Origin: Methanobacteriota archaeon
GTDB lineage: Archaea; Halobacteriota; Methanomicrobia; Methanomicrobiales; Methanoculleaceae
DNA length: 46,961 nucleotides
Direction: 5' to 3'
Assembly (NCBI GenBank): GCA_030446015.1
Contig: JASUSO010000008.1
Coordinates: 1-46,961, forward strand
Positions 25,545-34,277 of this stretch are shown here, piece after piece. The stretch's first letter is position 1. Each line of letters opens with the position of its first letter. Under the pieces are notes generated by a model. The model saw only the letters and a program-made list of their open reading frames with translations, was not told where the DNA came from and did no database searches. The translations under genes and the position numbers were made by a program.

Positions 25545-25594
25545 GGGAACCGTCTGGCCCTCAACAAACCTGCTCTTCTATTCTGATATCGTTG

Positions 25595-25675
25595 TCTCGC
25601 GCGAAGACGCGAAGGACGCGAAGTTGAGGGGGCAGGGGCGGCTTGGACTTTATGTCTTCGCGGCTTCGCGTGAGG
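25595..25675. repeat. CTTCGCG-type inverted intergenic repeat
   Basis: CGCGCGAAGACGCGAAGGACG at the left and TCTTCGCGGCTTCGCGTGAG at the right form a broad inverted repeat with a 30-base centre. The right arm contains the same CTTCGCGGCTTCGCGTGAG as the elements at 22681-22708 and, inverted, 22735-22762. It lies between the convergent thiI and pscS genes, so a role in transcript ends or a MITE-like origin is possible. Confidence 0.6.
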
Positions 25676-25773
25676 CCGTGTACAATCTCTCGCAGTCGCA
25701 CATCTCACCAGAAGGTGTCCAAACTCGCCCCGGCCCGCACGCACCCGCTCAAAAAAGAATTCCGAGGTCTCCC

Positions 25774-26952
25774 TCAGACTATATTCAACCCGTTCTCTCG
25801 TGCGATCTCGACGAACGACTCCCCGATGTGCCGGATCTGCTTCTCCGTCAGTCCGAAGGTGTTGAACTTCCAGACCTTCGTGGAGCCCGGGATGACACCG
25901 ATGATGCCCCGCTTCTTTAAGTCGCTCGAGAGGAAGAAGCCGCGTTTCTTGTGCTGTTGCGCAACTTTATCGAAGGACCCACGAGTATCGACCCGGGTCA
26001 GGGTGTGCTGCCGCGGGTAGTCGGAGAGGACCGTCGTCCCCTCGATGGAGAGGAGGGCGTCTATGACCGCCTGCGAGTGCGCCACCTCGGTATCCCAGCG
26101 CTTCACCCGCTCCTTGACGTGGGGGAACGAGGCCATCATCCCGACGACGGTGACGCCCATCAGGGTGCAGCCCATCATCTCGACCTCTTTTATCCCGAAC
26201 GTCCGGCCGGTCACGTCGCCCTTCGCCTGCGTCGTCCGGAAGACCCGCTCCGCATGCTCGTTCGTCGTCGCGAGGACGCCGGAGGGCGCCGGGGCCGCCA
26301 TGCTCTTGTGGCCCGACCCGATCACGAAGTCGGCACCGAGCGCTTTGCCGTCGACCGGCATGATCCCGACCGTGTAGGCCCCGTTGACGAGGACGGGGAT
26401 ATCGTACTGGTGGGCGACCTTTGTGATGGCCGCAACGTCGTGGACGTTCCCGAACTGGTAGTCGACGTGGTCGACGAAGAGCAGGGGCGGCGTCTTTGAG
26501 AACTCCCGGATCACTGCCTCGATCTTCTCTGCCACGGCGTCGGGGGTGATATGGTTCTTTGCGTCCTTCGGGATCTCACGCGGGATCCCCCCCGCTTCCT
26601 CGATCGCCAGGAACTCGGTGTAGTGGGCGAGCGACGTCAGGATGACCGGGTCGCCTTTCTCCACGTATGTGCTCGCGACCGCCTGGAACCCCCGGCGCGC
26701 TCCCGGCACCACCCGCGCGGTATCCATATTCAGCCACGCGGCGAGGTCGGCGTGGAACTGCGCGATGGGGGGGTTCTGGATGTAGTCGAGCCTGAAGGGG
26801 CTGCGGCAGTTGTCGCAGACGGAGTAGCCGTCCGCAAAGGATATCGCCGCCTTCATGGCGTCGGCGGTGAGCCGCCCGCCCGCCTGGATAGGATCGATGT
26901 TGATGTACATCTCCTCGACGTCGCGGGACTCGATATCGATCGCGCACTTCAC
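25774..26952 (-). CDS. pscS: O-phosphoseryl-tRNA:Cys-tRNA synthase (SepCysS)
   Basis: 392 residues, a PLP fold-type I enzyme that converts Sep-tRNA(Cys) to Cys-tRNA(Cys) in methanogens. DYIQNPPIAQFHADLAAWL and VVPGARRGFQAV are conserved tRNA and PLP contacts; FVIGSGHKSMAA carries the Schiff-base Lys at about 216. The three functional Cys are visible: C46 and C49 in VCDNCRS and C262 in EMMGCTLMG. The first codon ATG overlaps the end of a small upstream gene as ATGA. Convergent thiI fits shared sulfur use, since SepCysS needs a persulfide or sulfide donor. The gene is full length and looks active. Confidence 0.95.
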   Translation of the reverse strand: MKCAIDIESRDVEEMYINIDPIQAGGRLTADAMKAAISFADGYSVCDNCRSPFRLDYIQNPPIAQFHADLAAWLNMDTARVVPGARRGFQAVASTYVEKGDPVILTSLAHYTEFLAIEEAGGIPREIPKDAKNHITPDAVAEKIEAVIREFSKTPPLLFVDHVDYQFGNVHDVAAITKVAHQYDIPVLVNGAYTVGIMPVDGKALGADFVIGSGHKSMAAPAPSGVLATTNEHAERVFRTTQAKGDVTGRTFGIKEVEMMGCTLMGVTVVGMMASFPHVKERVKRWDTEVAHSQAVIDALLSIEGTTVLSDYPRQHTLTRVDTRGSFDKVAQQHKKRGFFLSSDLKKRGIIGVIPGSTKVWKFNTFGLTEKQIRHIGESFVEIARENGLNIV

Positions 26953-27131
26953 CGGATCAACTCCTCTTCGAGGATTGCAACCTGCCGTTTCACCTTTTCG
27001 AGAGTTGTTGCGGCGCGCTTCTTCTGCTCTTCATCGAGGTCGTGCCCGGGAGCTGTCTCCCGGAGCAGGAACCGGACGTCGGAGAGGAGGAAGAGTGCCT
27101 GAAAAACTGCATCAACGGCTCGTTTTGACAC
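26949..27131 (-). CDS. Small helical protein coupled to pscS
   Basis: 60 residues from GTG 27131 (SKRAVDAVFQALFLLSDVRF...), ending KVKRQVAILEEELIR. The first half is an amphipathic helix, the second a charged helix with coiled-coil-like spacing; no catalytic motif is visible. Its stop overlaps the pscS start by four bases, so the two are almost surely co-translated. The track starts at TTG 27146, but the GTG has GGTGATC just upstream and lies about 30 bases after a TATA-like TAATATAC. A helper role for Sep-tRNA-dependent cysteine synthesis, in the spirit of SepCysE, is inference from position only. Confidence 0.65.
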   Translation of the reverse strand: MSKRAVDAVFQALFLLSDVRFLLRETAPGHDLDEEQKKRAATTLEKVKRQVAILEEELIR

Positions 27132-27157
27132 GAGATCACCATACAAATATCAGTGGG

Positions 27158-27167
27158 GGTATATTAG
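27158..27167 (-). promoter_or_regulatory. TATA-like element of the small-gene/pscS operon
   Basis: On the minus strand CTAATATACC lies roughly 30 bases before the GTG start at 27131. That spacing gives a near-leaderless transcript. No other promoter is visible between the small gene and pscS. Confidence 0.35.
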
Positions 27168-27226
27168 AATACGCGTATCATGGACGCCTCTTCGGTGCCG
27201 GATACATTCACGCCGCGCAGATCAGG

Positions 27227-27237
27227 CATTTATACTC
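27227..27237 (+). promoter_or_regulatory. TATA box of the mre11 operon
   Basis: CATTTATACTC matches the archaeal TATA consensus and is about 30 bases upstream of the mre11 ATG, so initiation would fall at or just before the start codon. It is divergent from the pscS promoter, with about 65 bases between the two TATA boxes. Confidence 0.45.
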
Positions 27238-27261
27238 AAGGAACACGGAGACTAATTGGGC

Positions 27262-28422
27262 ATGAAGATCGTTCACCTGGCAGACACGCATCTCGGATTG
27301 TCGGCTTTTAACCGGGTTGATCCGGAGACCGGGATGAACCTGCGCGAACAGCTCATCTACGAGAACTTCCTTGCCGCCATCGACCGTGTCATTGCCATGC
27401 GCCCCGATGCGCTCGTCCACGCGGGCGATCTCTTCCACCAGGTCAAGCCGAAGACCCGCGCCTACACGACGGCGCTCGACGCCCTCTCCCGCCTGCACGA
27501 CGCGGGGATCCCGGTGCTCATGGTCGCGGGCAACCACAGCATGGCCAAGACCCGGTACACGGCGTCGCCGTTCGAGGTTCTGGAGCGGGGCGGCTATCGC
27601 GCCCGCGACCTCTACGTCGCCCACCACAACCGTTACCGGCGGGTCGAGCTCGGGGATGCGGTCTTTCACCTGATACCGAATATGCTCGAGGCGGAAGGTT
27701 ACCGGAGGGCGTTCGAGGAGATCGAGTTCTCGCCCGGCACGAACGTCCTGGTCACCCACGGCCTTGCGAGCATCTTGAAGGACAGGCGACTGCACACCGT
27801 CGCCGAGCACGAACTGGACGCGACCATCCTCTCCGACCGGTTCGACTACATCGCGCTCGGCCACTTCCACGGCCAGGTGCAGGTCGCCGACAACGCCTGG
27901 TACAGCGGGTCGCTCGAGCACTGCAACTACGGGGAGATCGCGGAGGAGAAGGGCGGTCTCGCCGTGAACCTCGCATCGGGCGAGGTCGAGCACATCGACC
28001 TCCCGCGCACGCCGATGTTCAGCCTCGGCAGGATCAACTGCGACGGGCTCTCGGCGAGAGAGGTCGTGGACCGCATCCTCGATGCTGCCGATAGTCATGG
28101 GGAGAAGATCTACCGCGCGATCTGCCAGATGACGCTTGATGGGATACGCCGCGATACGCTCCGCGCGCTCGACCAGAAGGCGCTCCAGGAGATCCGGAAC
28201 CGTGTGCTGGACCTCAAGCTGCAGGTGCTGGCCGTCGACGACCCGTCCCGGATCTTTTACGAGGATTCGCTCGTCGGCATCGACTACGTCGTCGAGTTCG
28301 AGCGGTTCGTGGAGAAGGAGCACCTCGCTCCCGGCGATGCGGAGTTCGTGAAGAAGACCGGGACGGAGGTTCTCCGGTCGGTGATTGCGCGCCACAAAGA
28401 GGGAGAGCGTGCTGCTGAATAA
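27262..28422 (+). CDS. mre11: DNA double-strand-break nuclease Mre11
   Basis: 386 residues from ATG 27262 (KIVHLADTHLGL); the track adds a TTG and Gly. All metallophosphoesterase motifs are present: D8 and H10 in ADTH, HAGDLFH (53-59), AGNHS (89-93), TNVLVTHG and ALGHFHGQ. With Rad50 it forms the MR complex, which trims and tethers DNA ends with Mn-dependent exo- and endonuclease activity. The C-terminal part is helical and should bind the Rad50 coiled-coil base. It is the first gene of the resection operon, and rad50 begins 14 bases before its stop. Confidence 0.95.
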   Translation: MKIVHLADTHLGLSAFNRVDPETGMNLREQLIYENFLAAIDRVIAMRPDALVHAGDLFHQVKPKTRAYTTALDALSRLHDAGIPVLMVAGNHSMAKTRYTASPFEVLERGGYRARDLYVAHHNRYRRVELGDAVFHLIPNMLEAEGYRRAFEEIEFSPGTNVLVTHGLASILKDRRLHTVAEHELDATILSDRFDYIALGHFHGQVQVADNAWYSGSLEHCNYGEIAEEKGGLAVNLASGEVEHIDLPRTPMFSLGRINCDGLSAREVVDRILDAADSHGEKIYRAICQMTLDGIRRDTLRALDQKALQEIRNRVLDLKLQVLAVDDPSRIFYEDSLVGIDYVVEFERFVEKEHLAPGDAEFVKKTGTEVLRSVIARHKEGERAAE

Positions 28423-31400
28423 ACTCTGGATGCGCAACTTCAAGCGCTTCCGCGACCAGGAGATCGCCTTCCAGGACGGCATCACGGGGATCGTCGGGAA
28501 CAATGGGGCCGGCAAGAGCAGCATCGTCTCCGCCATCCTCTTCGCCCTCTACGGCCTGCAGGGCACCGGTCTTGACGGGAACTACATCGTCAGTTCTTTT
28601 GCAGGGCCGCAGGACGTCTGCGAGGTCCGCCTGGACTTCTCGGTCGGCGGCAACGAGTATACCGTCGTCCGCAGATTCAAACGCCGCGCATCTTCGACGC
28701 TCCACGAGGCTAACCTCTACCTGAACCGGAAACTCCTCGCAAACAGCGTCCAGAAGGTTGGAGAGGAGGTGCAGCGGGTCGTCGGGATGGGTCCGGGGGA
28801 CTTCCGCAACACCATCTACGCCGGACAGAAGGAACTCCTTGCCCTGCTCGAGAGCAGGGCCGGGTCCCGGAAGGACTGGTTCATGCAGGTGCTGGGCATC
28901 GATTACCTCAAGAAGGACAGCATGGAGCACCTCAAATCGCTCATCGATGCCCGGGAAGGCGCCTCCCGCGAGCTCTCAGGCCGGCTCCAGGAACTGGACG
29001 CCGAAGGGGCCCGCGGCCGTCTTGAGACGCTCCGCGCAGATCTCGCCGGAGCGGAGGAAGAAGCGCGCAAGGCCCTGGAGAGAGAGACGGCTGCCGCGGA
29101 GGCGCTTAATGGTGCGAAGGTGGAGCGCGACCGGCTGCTCTCTGTGCGCGAGCGTTACCTGCACCTTGCGCAGGAAGAGGAGATGCTCGCGGCCGAGATC
29201 GAGCGGCTCCGGAGCGAGTGCCGTGAGATCGAGGAGAAGATCGGCGAACGGCGGCGGCTGCAGGCCGAACTCGAAGGACTCGCGCTCCTTGCCGGCCGCT
29301 ACGAGTCCCTGAAGGCCGAGGTGGCCGCGATGGCTGAGGCGAAGGTGCTCGCCGACCGCCTGGCCCTCGAAGCGAAGACCGTGGAGGGGCAGGTCAGGGA
29401 GTACGGCGAGCTCCGCGCGAAGGCCGAGCGAGAACTCGCCGCGCTTTTAGCGGACGAGGGGGCGGTTTCTGACCTTGAGCGCGACGTCGTGGAGTGGCAG
29501 GCCCTCCGCGAGCGCATCGCTGCGATGAGAGACCTCCAGCCAAAGTACGATGTCCTCCGCGAGGAACTCGCACGCATGGACGAGCGGTTCGCCCAGATCG
29601 AGCGGCGGGTCGGGGAAAACCGGACGGAGATCGAAGGGATTGAGGAGAAGGCCGGGCGTCTTCGCGCGCTCGAAGAAGAGATCGGGGAGTACGACGCCCT
29701 CCTGGCCCGGGAAGAGGTGTTCCTCCGGGCGCAGGAACTTGCCCGGCAGGAGGAGCGGTGCCTGCGGGAGGTCGACGCGGCCTCCCAGGAGATGAGTCTC
29801 CTCGAGAGCCAGATTGCCGGGCTTGCCCGGCAGCTTGCCGGGATGGGCTCGATCGAGGACGAGATCGAGTCAGCGGAGAGCCGGAGAGAGTACCTGACCT
29901 CGCGGATCAGCGCGTGCGCCGAGCGGCAGGAGGCGCTCCGCGAGGAGATCAGGAGGCTGGCCGAACACCGGGCGGAGATCCTTGCCGCCGGCCCGGAGGG
30001 GTCGTGCCCTACGTGCCACCAGAGCCTCGGCGACCACTACGAGGACCTGGTCGCCGAACTTGCGGATGCCGCCGCGGCGATGCAGAAGACGCTCGCCGAT
30101 CTTGAGGGGGAGTATGTGAGGGCGACCGCCGACCGCGATAGCCTCGTCGCCGCACTGAAGGACCTCTACGCGCAGCGCACCGTATCTCAGCGCATAAAGG
30201 AGCAGCACGCGCTCTATTCGTCCCGGTATGAGCAGAGCGCAAGCGTCGGGGAGAGGTGGCGGGCCGAGGCGGAGGGGCACCGTGCGGCGATGCGGGCGCT
30301 CGGGATGGGGGGGTACGACCCGGCGGCGCACGCCGCCCTCAAGGAACGGATCCGCGCCCTCGCCGAGAAGCGGACGGCTGCCGACACCCTCCGGGGCGAG
30401 TGCAGCCGCCTCCCTGCTCTCCAGGAGGAGCGACAGCGGTTGATCACCGATGTCGAGGATTACCTCAGCCGCAAGGAAGAACTTGAGACGAAGATCTCCC
30501 TGCTTGGGTTCGACCCGGCGGCCCTGCAGCGGCTGGAAGCCGAGGCGCAGGCGCTCGAACCGTCCTGCCGGGCATACACGGAGGCACAGGCCCGGCTTGC
30601 GCGGCGGCCGGCGCTGGAAGAGGAGTTGCGAGACATTTCCGCGCGAATCAACGGGCTCGATGGGAGATTGCGGGCTATCCAAACTGAACTCGCCCGCCTT
30701 TCGTTCGACCCCGACCGGTTCGCGCGCCAGAGCGAGGAGTGCGAGCGTGCTGAGGCGGCGCACCGGAAGGCGTTCGAGCTCCGCGTCCGTCTCGAAGAGG
30801 TCCCGGGGCTGGTCGAGACGCTGGAGGCAAAGAAGGTTCTCCTCGCGGAGAGGGAGGGCGCGCTGCTCCGGGTCAGGGAGGCCGTCGAAGAACTCGGGTT
30901 CACCGAGGAGGCTGTCGTGGCGGCGGAGGAGCGGGTCGCGGGCTGCGAACGGGAGCTCGCGGTGGCACGCGAAGAGCGATCCGCAATTGCGTTCCGGATA
31001 AACGGCCTTACGTTGGAGATCGAGAAGGAGACCGGGAGGCTCTCGCGTGCAGACGACCTTCTCCGGCAGCAGGAGGCGCTCACCGAGGAGATCGGGCGGC
31101 TGAAACTGACCCGGTCGCTGATCAAGGACTACACCGACTACCTCCTCCAGGTGGTCAGGGGCAGGATCGAGGAGGAGGCGGGGAGGGTGCTCGCCGAGAT
31201 CACCGACGGGCGCTACGGGACGGTGATGCTCGACGACGACTTCGCCGTCCTCGTCCACGACATGGGCGACGACTACCCGGCCGACCGGTTCAGCGGCGGG
31301 GAGCAGGACGACATCGCCATCGCCCTCCGGGTGGCGCTCTCCCGGTTCCTCGCCGAGGTGAACGGGGTGCACGACTCCACGTTCCTGATCTTCGACGAGA

Positions 31401-31582
31401 TCTTCGGGAGCCAGGATGAGGGGCGGCGGAACAACCTTCTCCGGGCGCTCCGGACACAGGAGGCGCACTTCCCCCAGATCCTCCTCATATCCCACATCAC
31501 CGAGGTTCAGGACGAGTTCTCTACGACGCTGGTGGTCGAGATGGGCGCAGACCAGGCAAGCAGGGTCAGGGAGTTCGAATGA
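28409..31582 (+). CDS. rad50: DNA repair ATPase Rad50
   Basis: 1057 residues from GTG 28409, with GAGGGAGA just upstream; the track starts eight codons earlier within mre11. The N-terminal ABC half has the Walker A loop GNNGAGKSS (30-38) and Q-loop region YAGQKELLALLES. Two very long, Glu/Arg-rich coiled coils flank the zinc hook SCPTCHQSLG, with Cys near 532 and 535, almost in the middle. The C-terminal half has RFSGGEQDDIAIALRVALSR (signature) and FLIFDEIFGSQDEGRR (Walker B and D-loop). It controls Mre11 by ATP-driven conformational change and links DNA molecules through the hook. It overlaps nurA by four bases. Confidence 0.96.
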   Translation: MLLNKLWMRNFKRFRDQEIAFQDGITGIVGNNGAGKSSIVSAILFALYGLQGTGLDGNYIVSSFAGPQDVCEVRLDFSVGGNEYTVVRRFKRRASSTLHEANLYLNRKLLANSVQKVGEEVQRVVGMGPGDFRNTIYAGQKELLALLESRAGSRKDWFMQVLGIDYLKKDSMEHLKSLIDAREGASRELSGRLQELDAEGARGRLETLRADLAGAEEEARKALERETAAAEALNGAKVERDRLLSVRERYLHLAQEEEMLAAEIERLRSECREIEEKIGERRRLQAELEGLALLAGRYESLKAEVAAMAEAKVLADRLALEAKTVEGQVREYGELRAKAERELAALLADEGAVSDLERDVVEWQALRERIAAMRDLQPKYDVLREELARMDERFAQIERRVGENRTEIEGIEEKAGRLRALEEEIGEYDALLAREEVFLRAQELARQEERCLREVDAASQEMSLLESQIAGLARQLAGMGSIEDEIESAESRREYLTSRISACAERQEALREEIRRLAEHRAEILAAGPEGSCPTCHQSLGDHYEDLVAELADAAAAMQKTLADLEGEYVRATADRDSLVAALKDLYAQRTVSQRIKEQHALYSSRYEQSASVGERWRAEAEGHRAAMRALGMGGYDPAAHAALKERIRALAEKRTAADTLRGECSRLPALQEERQRLITDVEDYLSRKEELETKISLLGFDPAALQRLEAEAQALEPSCRAYTEAQARLARRPALEEELRDISARINGLDGRLRAIQTELARLSFDPDRFARQSEECERAEAAHRKAFELRVRLEEVPGLVETLEAKKVLLAEREGALLRVREAVEELGFTEEAVVAAEERVAGCERELAVAREERSAIAFRINGLTLEIEKETGRLSRADDLLRQQEALTEEIGRLKLTRSLIKDYTDYLLQVVRGRIEEEAGRVLAEITDGRYGTVMLDDDFAVLVHDMGDDYPADRFSGGEQDDIAIALRVALSRFLAEVNGVHDSTFLIFDEIFGSQDEGRRNNLLRALRTQEAHFPQILLISHITEVQDEFSTTLVVEMGADQASRVREFE

Positions 31583-32619
31583 CCGATCCGGGTGCCGTTT
31601 ACCGGGACGCGATCCGTCGGATTGCAGGACGGATCCGCGAGTGTTCCCCGCCCGACCTTGCCGGGCGGTTTGCGGCCGCAGGCGGGTTTACTGCATCGTC
31701 GTATCGCCGCTGCCCGCCACGGTTCGACGGAGCGGTCTGCGCGGTGGACGGGAGCAACACTGTCATCCTCGATGCAGGCAGTTTTGCCGTTGCCGCCGTC
31801 CGGGCATCGGTCAGTTCGTATGCGGGCGGTTCGCGCCTCCACCACCGGACGACGCCGCTTCGGATCGTCACGGTCAACCCTGGGAGGGGAAACGAGGACT
31901 TCGATGAGATCTATCACGACTGCTTCCACTGTCCCCCGAAGGTGCACCTCGACCACGACGACCCGGCCCGGAATGCCGCCGTCATACGGGATACCCTTGA
32001 ATTCTGGGCGGCGGCGGAGATGGCAGAGGAACTCGATGCTGGCGACCTCCTCGTCCTCGACGGCACGCTCCAGGTCCGCCACGCGAGCCACGACGAGGTC
32101 GTCGAGAGGCTCCTGAATCTCTGCAACCTCCGGGGGGTGCTGATCGCCGCGGTGACGAAACGGACGTCGCTCACCTGGGGCGGCGGACACCCGATCGTCC
32201 CGGCGGCGGAGGCGCTTGCACGCGATCTCGACATCCCCGGGCCCTGGTACCTCTGCGTCTCCGCCGCCGAAGGCCTGATCGACCGCCGGGAGACGGACGC
32301 CTGGAAACAGCGGGGCGAGCAGTACGTCGCCCGGCTGCACCCGCGGGCAGAGCGGGCGTTCAAGGTGGAGATCCCCGCCTTCTACAGCCCGGACAAGGTC
32401 GAGCGGGTCTTCTCGGCGCTCGCGGCCTATGCCGACGATGGGAGGGTCACGGGCTACCCCTACCCGCTCCTCGACGCCCATCTCACGACGAAGATCGGGA
32501 AGGATGCGATAGAGCAGGTCCGCCAGGATATCATCCGCGACATGGACCGGCTCGGCATGACTCTTGCCGACTACACCGCCCTCTTTGGTGACTACCATGA
32601 TGAGTTTGACCGATATTAA
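31579..32619 (+). CDS. nurA: 5'-3' nuclease NurA
   Basis: 346 residues. The NurA domain shows the catalytic acidic site in AVCAVDGSNTVILDAGSF (near 52-69), with further conserved acids and Lys in LLVLDGTLQVRHA and AAVTKRTSLTW (about 178-194), and ends with PYPLLDAHLTTKIGKDAI, a conserved C-terminal block. NurA works with the HerA translocase to resect DNA ends into 3' single strands for RadA. Its ATG overlaps the rad50 stop, and its end overlaps herA by 23 bases. Confidence 0.93.
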   Translation: MTDPGAVYRDAIRRIAGRIRECSPPDLAGRFAAAGGFTASSYRRCPPRFDGAVCAVDGSNTVILDAGSFAVAAVRASVSSYAGGSRLHHRTTPLRIVTVNPGRGNEDFDEIYHDCFHCPPKVHLDHDDPARNAAVIRDTLEFWAAAEMAEELDAGDLLVLDGTLQVRHASHDEVVERLLNLCNLRGVLIAAVTKRTSLTWGGGHPIVPAAEALARDLDIPGPWYLCVSAAEGLIDRRETDAWKQRGEQYVARLHPRAERAFKVEIPAFYSPDKVERVFSALAAYADDGRVTGYPYPLLDAHLTTKIGKDAIEQVRQDIIRDMDRLGMTLADYTALFGDYHDEFDRY

Positions 32620-34195
32620 CGGTGGCGACGCCTCGAAATACCGCCTGATCGGTGACCGGGTGCTCGGTTACCGGTTCGCCGTCCCCCACGACGCGGAGCT
32701 CTATCTCGGGGACGTGTTGAAGATCACCGACGAGATCAAAGGGCTGACGTTCTTTGCGAAGGTGAGCGACCTCCTCCACGACTGCAACTTCTCCGACCCG
32801 AAGTGGGACACCCGCCCCCATACCGAGCACTTCTACGGGATCGGGGAGGACGTCTTCATCCTGGTCGAGGCGACGCCGCTCGGGTACGTCGGAGGTGACG
32901 GTGTCTTCCGCAAACCCCGGACGATCCCCGCGAAATTCTCCCGTGTCGAGCGTCCGGACTCGCGCGACTTCGCGTTTCTTACGCAGGTGATGGGCGAGAT
33001 CGAGGTCGGCGTGATGAAGACCGGCCAGGGCGTCTTGAAAGACGTCAGGGTGGCGCTCCACGCGCAGGTGATGCGCCAGCACATGGGCGTCTTCGCGACG
33101 ACCGGCATGGGGAAGAGCAACTTCATGAAGGTCTTCTGCGCCTCCTGCATGAAGGCACGCGAGTTCGGGCTCCTCATCGTCGACCCGCACGGCGAGTACG
33201 TGGCGGGCGGCCGGTCGTCGAGCGGGGAGGCCACCATGGGGCTCCTGCACTACCAGGCCGGCCGGGACGGGCTCGAGGTCTTCTCCACCCGGCCCGAGTC
33301 GTTCAGGCGGAAGTATCACTTAAACCAGCTCTACCTGGACTACGACGACTTCAGGGCGCCCGACCTCCTCCTCCTCTACGAGCACTCCCCGCCCCAGCGC
33401 GAGGTCGTGGAGATGCTCGAGAGCGTGCCCGGCTCCGACGTGATCGACTTCTTCCAGAGCACCGATTTTTCGACCTTCGACGCCGCGACCTACACCGGCC
33501 GGCACCCCCGGATCGCGAACGATTTAAAGAACTTCTCGCCGAGCACGCTCTCGGTGATGCAGCGGCGCATCGCGGGCATGATGAACCGAAACCGTGGCTT
33601 CTTCCGGAGGCAGGGTTCCTCGATCCCCGATATCCTGAAGGCGCTCCACGAGAACAAGGTCGTCCTGATCGACATCCCCGGGATGAGCGAGCAGAGCGAA
33701 CTCTTTGTCCTCTCGATCATAACCCGCCGGATCATGCGCAGCCATCAGGGCGAGGAGGCCGGGGGCGAGGGGGAACCCAGGCAGGTGCTGATCACCATCG
33801 AGGAGGCGCAGCGGGTGCTGGGCTCGGGGCTCGGGAACACCAGAACCTTCCGCGAGGCCGCGATGGAGGGGCGCAAGTTCGGCGTGGGGCTCTGCGTGGT
33901 CACCCAGCAGCCGAAGAACATCGACGCCCGGGTTCTTGCGCAGTTAAACACCTTCGTGGTGATGGGGCTCTCCGATCGCGGCGACCGCGACACCATCGCA
34001 AGCAGCGCAAAACAGGATCTCTCGCGCCTGGATACCGAGATCCAGACACTCGAACGGGGAGAGGCGGTCATCAGCACCATCGGGATTCCCTTCCCGGTAA
34101 GCACCCGGATCCATCTCTTCGAGGAATATATCGAAGAACTCAACAAACAACCGGCGGCAAAGGCGATCGACGACGGGCTCGACAAGACGTTCTAA
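32597..34195 (+). CDS. herA: Bipolar DNA translocase HerA
   Basis: 532 residues from ATG 32597, with GGTGA just upstream; the track's start lies 11 codons further in. A beta-barrel HAS domain (about 10-125) precedes the RecA-like core. Walker A is FATTGMGKSNF near 167-177, Walker B LLIVDPHGEYV near 195-205, then LITIEEAQRVLGSG and the arginine-finger region VVMGLSDRGDRDTIAS near 450. A hexamer of HerA with NurA drives long-range end resection. HerA is last in this operon, although many archaea have herA first or next to nurA in a different order. It converges with the OB-fold gene. Confidence 0.94.
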   Translation: MMSLTDINGGDASKYRLIGDRVLGYRFAVPHDAELYLGDVLKITDEIKGLTFFAKVSDLLHDCNFSDPKWDTRPHTEHFYGIGEDVFILVEATPLGYVGGDGVFRKPRTIPAKFSRVERPDSRDFAFLTQVMGEIEVGVMKTGQGVLKDVRVALHAQVMRQHMGVFATTGMGKSNFMKVFCASCMKAREFGLLIVDPHGEYVAGGRSSSGEATMGLLHYQAGRDGLEVFSTRPESFRRKYHLNQLYLDYDDFRAPDLLLLYEHSPPQREVVEMLESVPGSDVIDFFQSTDFSTFDAATYTGRHPRIANDLKNFSPSTLSVMQRRIAGMMNRNRGFFRRQGSSIPDILKALHENKVVLIDIPGMSEQSELFVLSIITRRIMRSHQGEEAGGEGEPRQVLITIEEAQRVLGSGLGNTRTFREAAMEGRKFGVGLCVVTQQPKNIDARVLAQLNTFVVMGLSDRGDRDTIASSAKQDLSRLDTEIQTLERGEAVISTIGIPFPVSTRIHLFEEYIEELNKQPAAKAIDDGLDKTF

Positions 34196-34222
34196 ATAGA
34201 ACTGGCGAAGGTGATTGGGGCA

Positions 34223-34240
34223 GGAAACTCTCTTGTTTCC
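34223..34240. terminator. Hairpin between convergent herA and OB-fold gene
   Basis: GGAAAC and GTTTCC pair perfectly around a six-base loop, 28 bases after the herA stop and 38 bases past the stop of the converging minus-strand gene. The position fits a bidirectional transcript end, but there is no long T-run. Confidence 0.35.
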
Positions 34241-34277
34241 GCCGTCCCTTCACTGAATGCTTGACGCTCAGATGGCG

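Noticed and set aside
27208-28536. 442-codon minus-strand ORF opposite mre11
   Set aside because: It is the antisense of mre11, whose catalytic motifs are complete; composition is typical of shadow frames.
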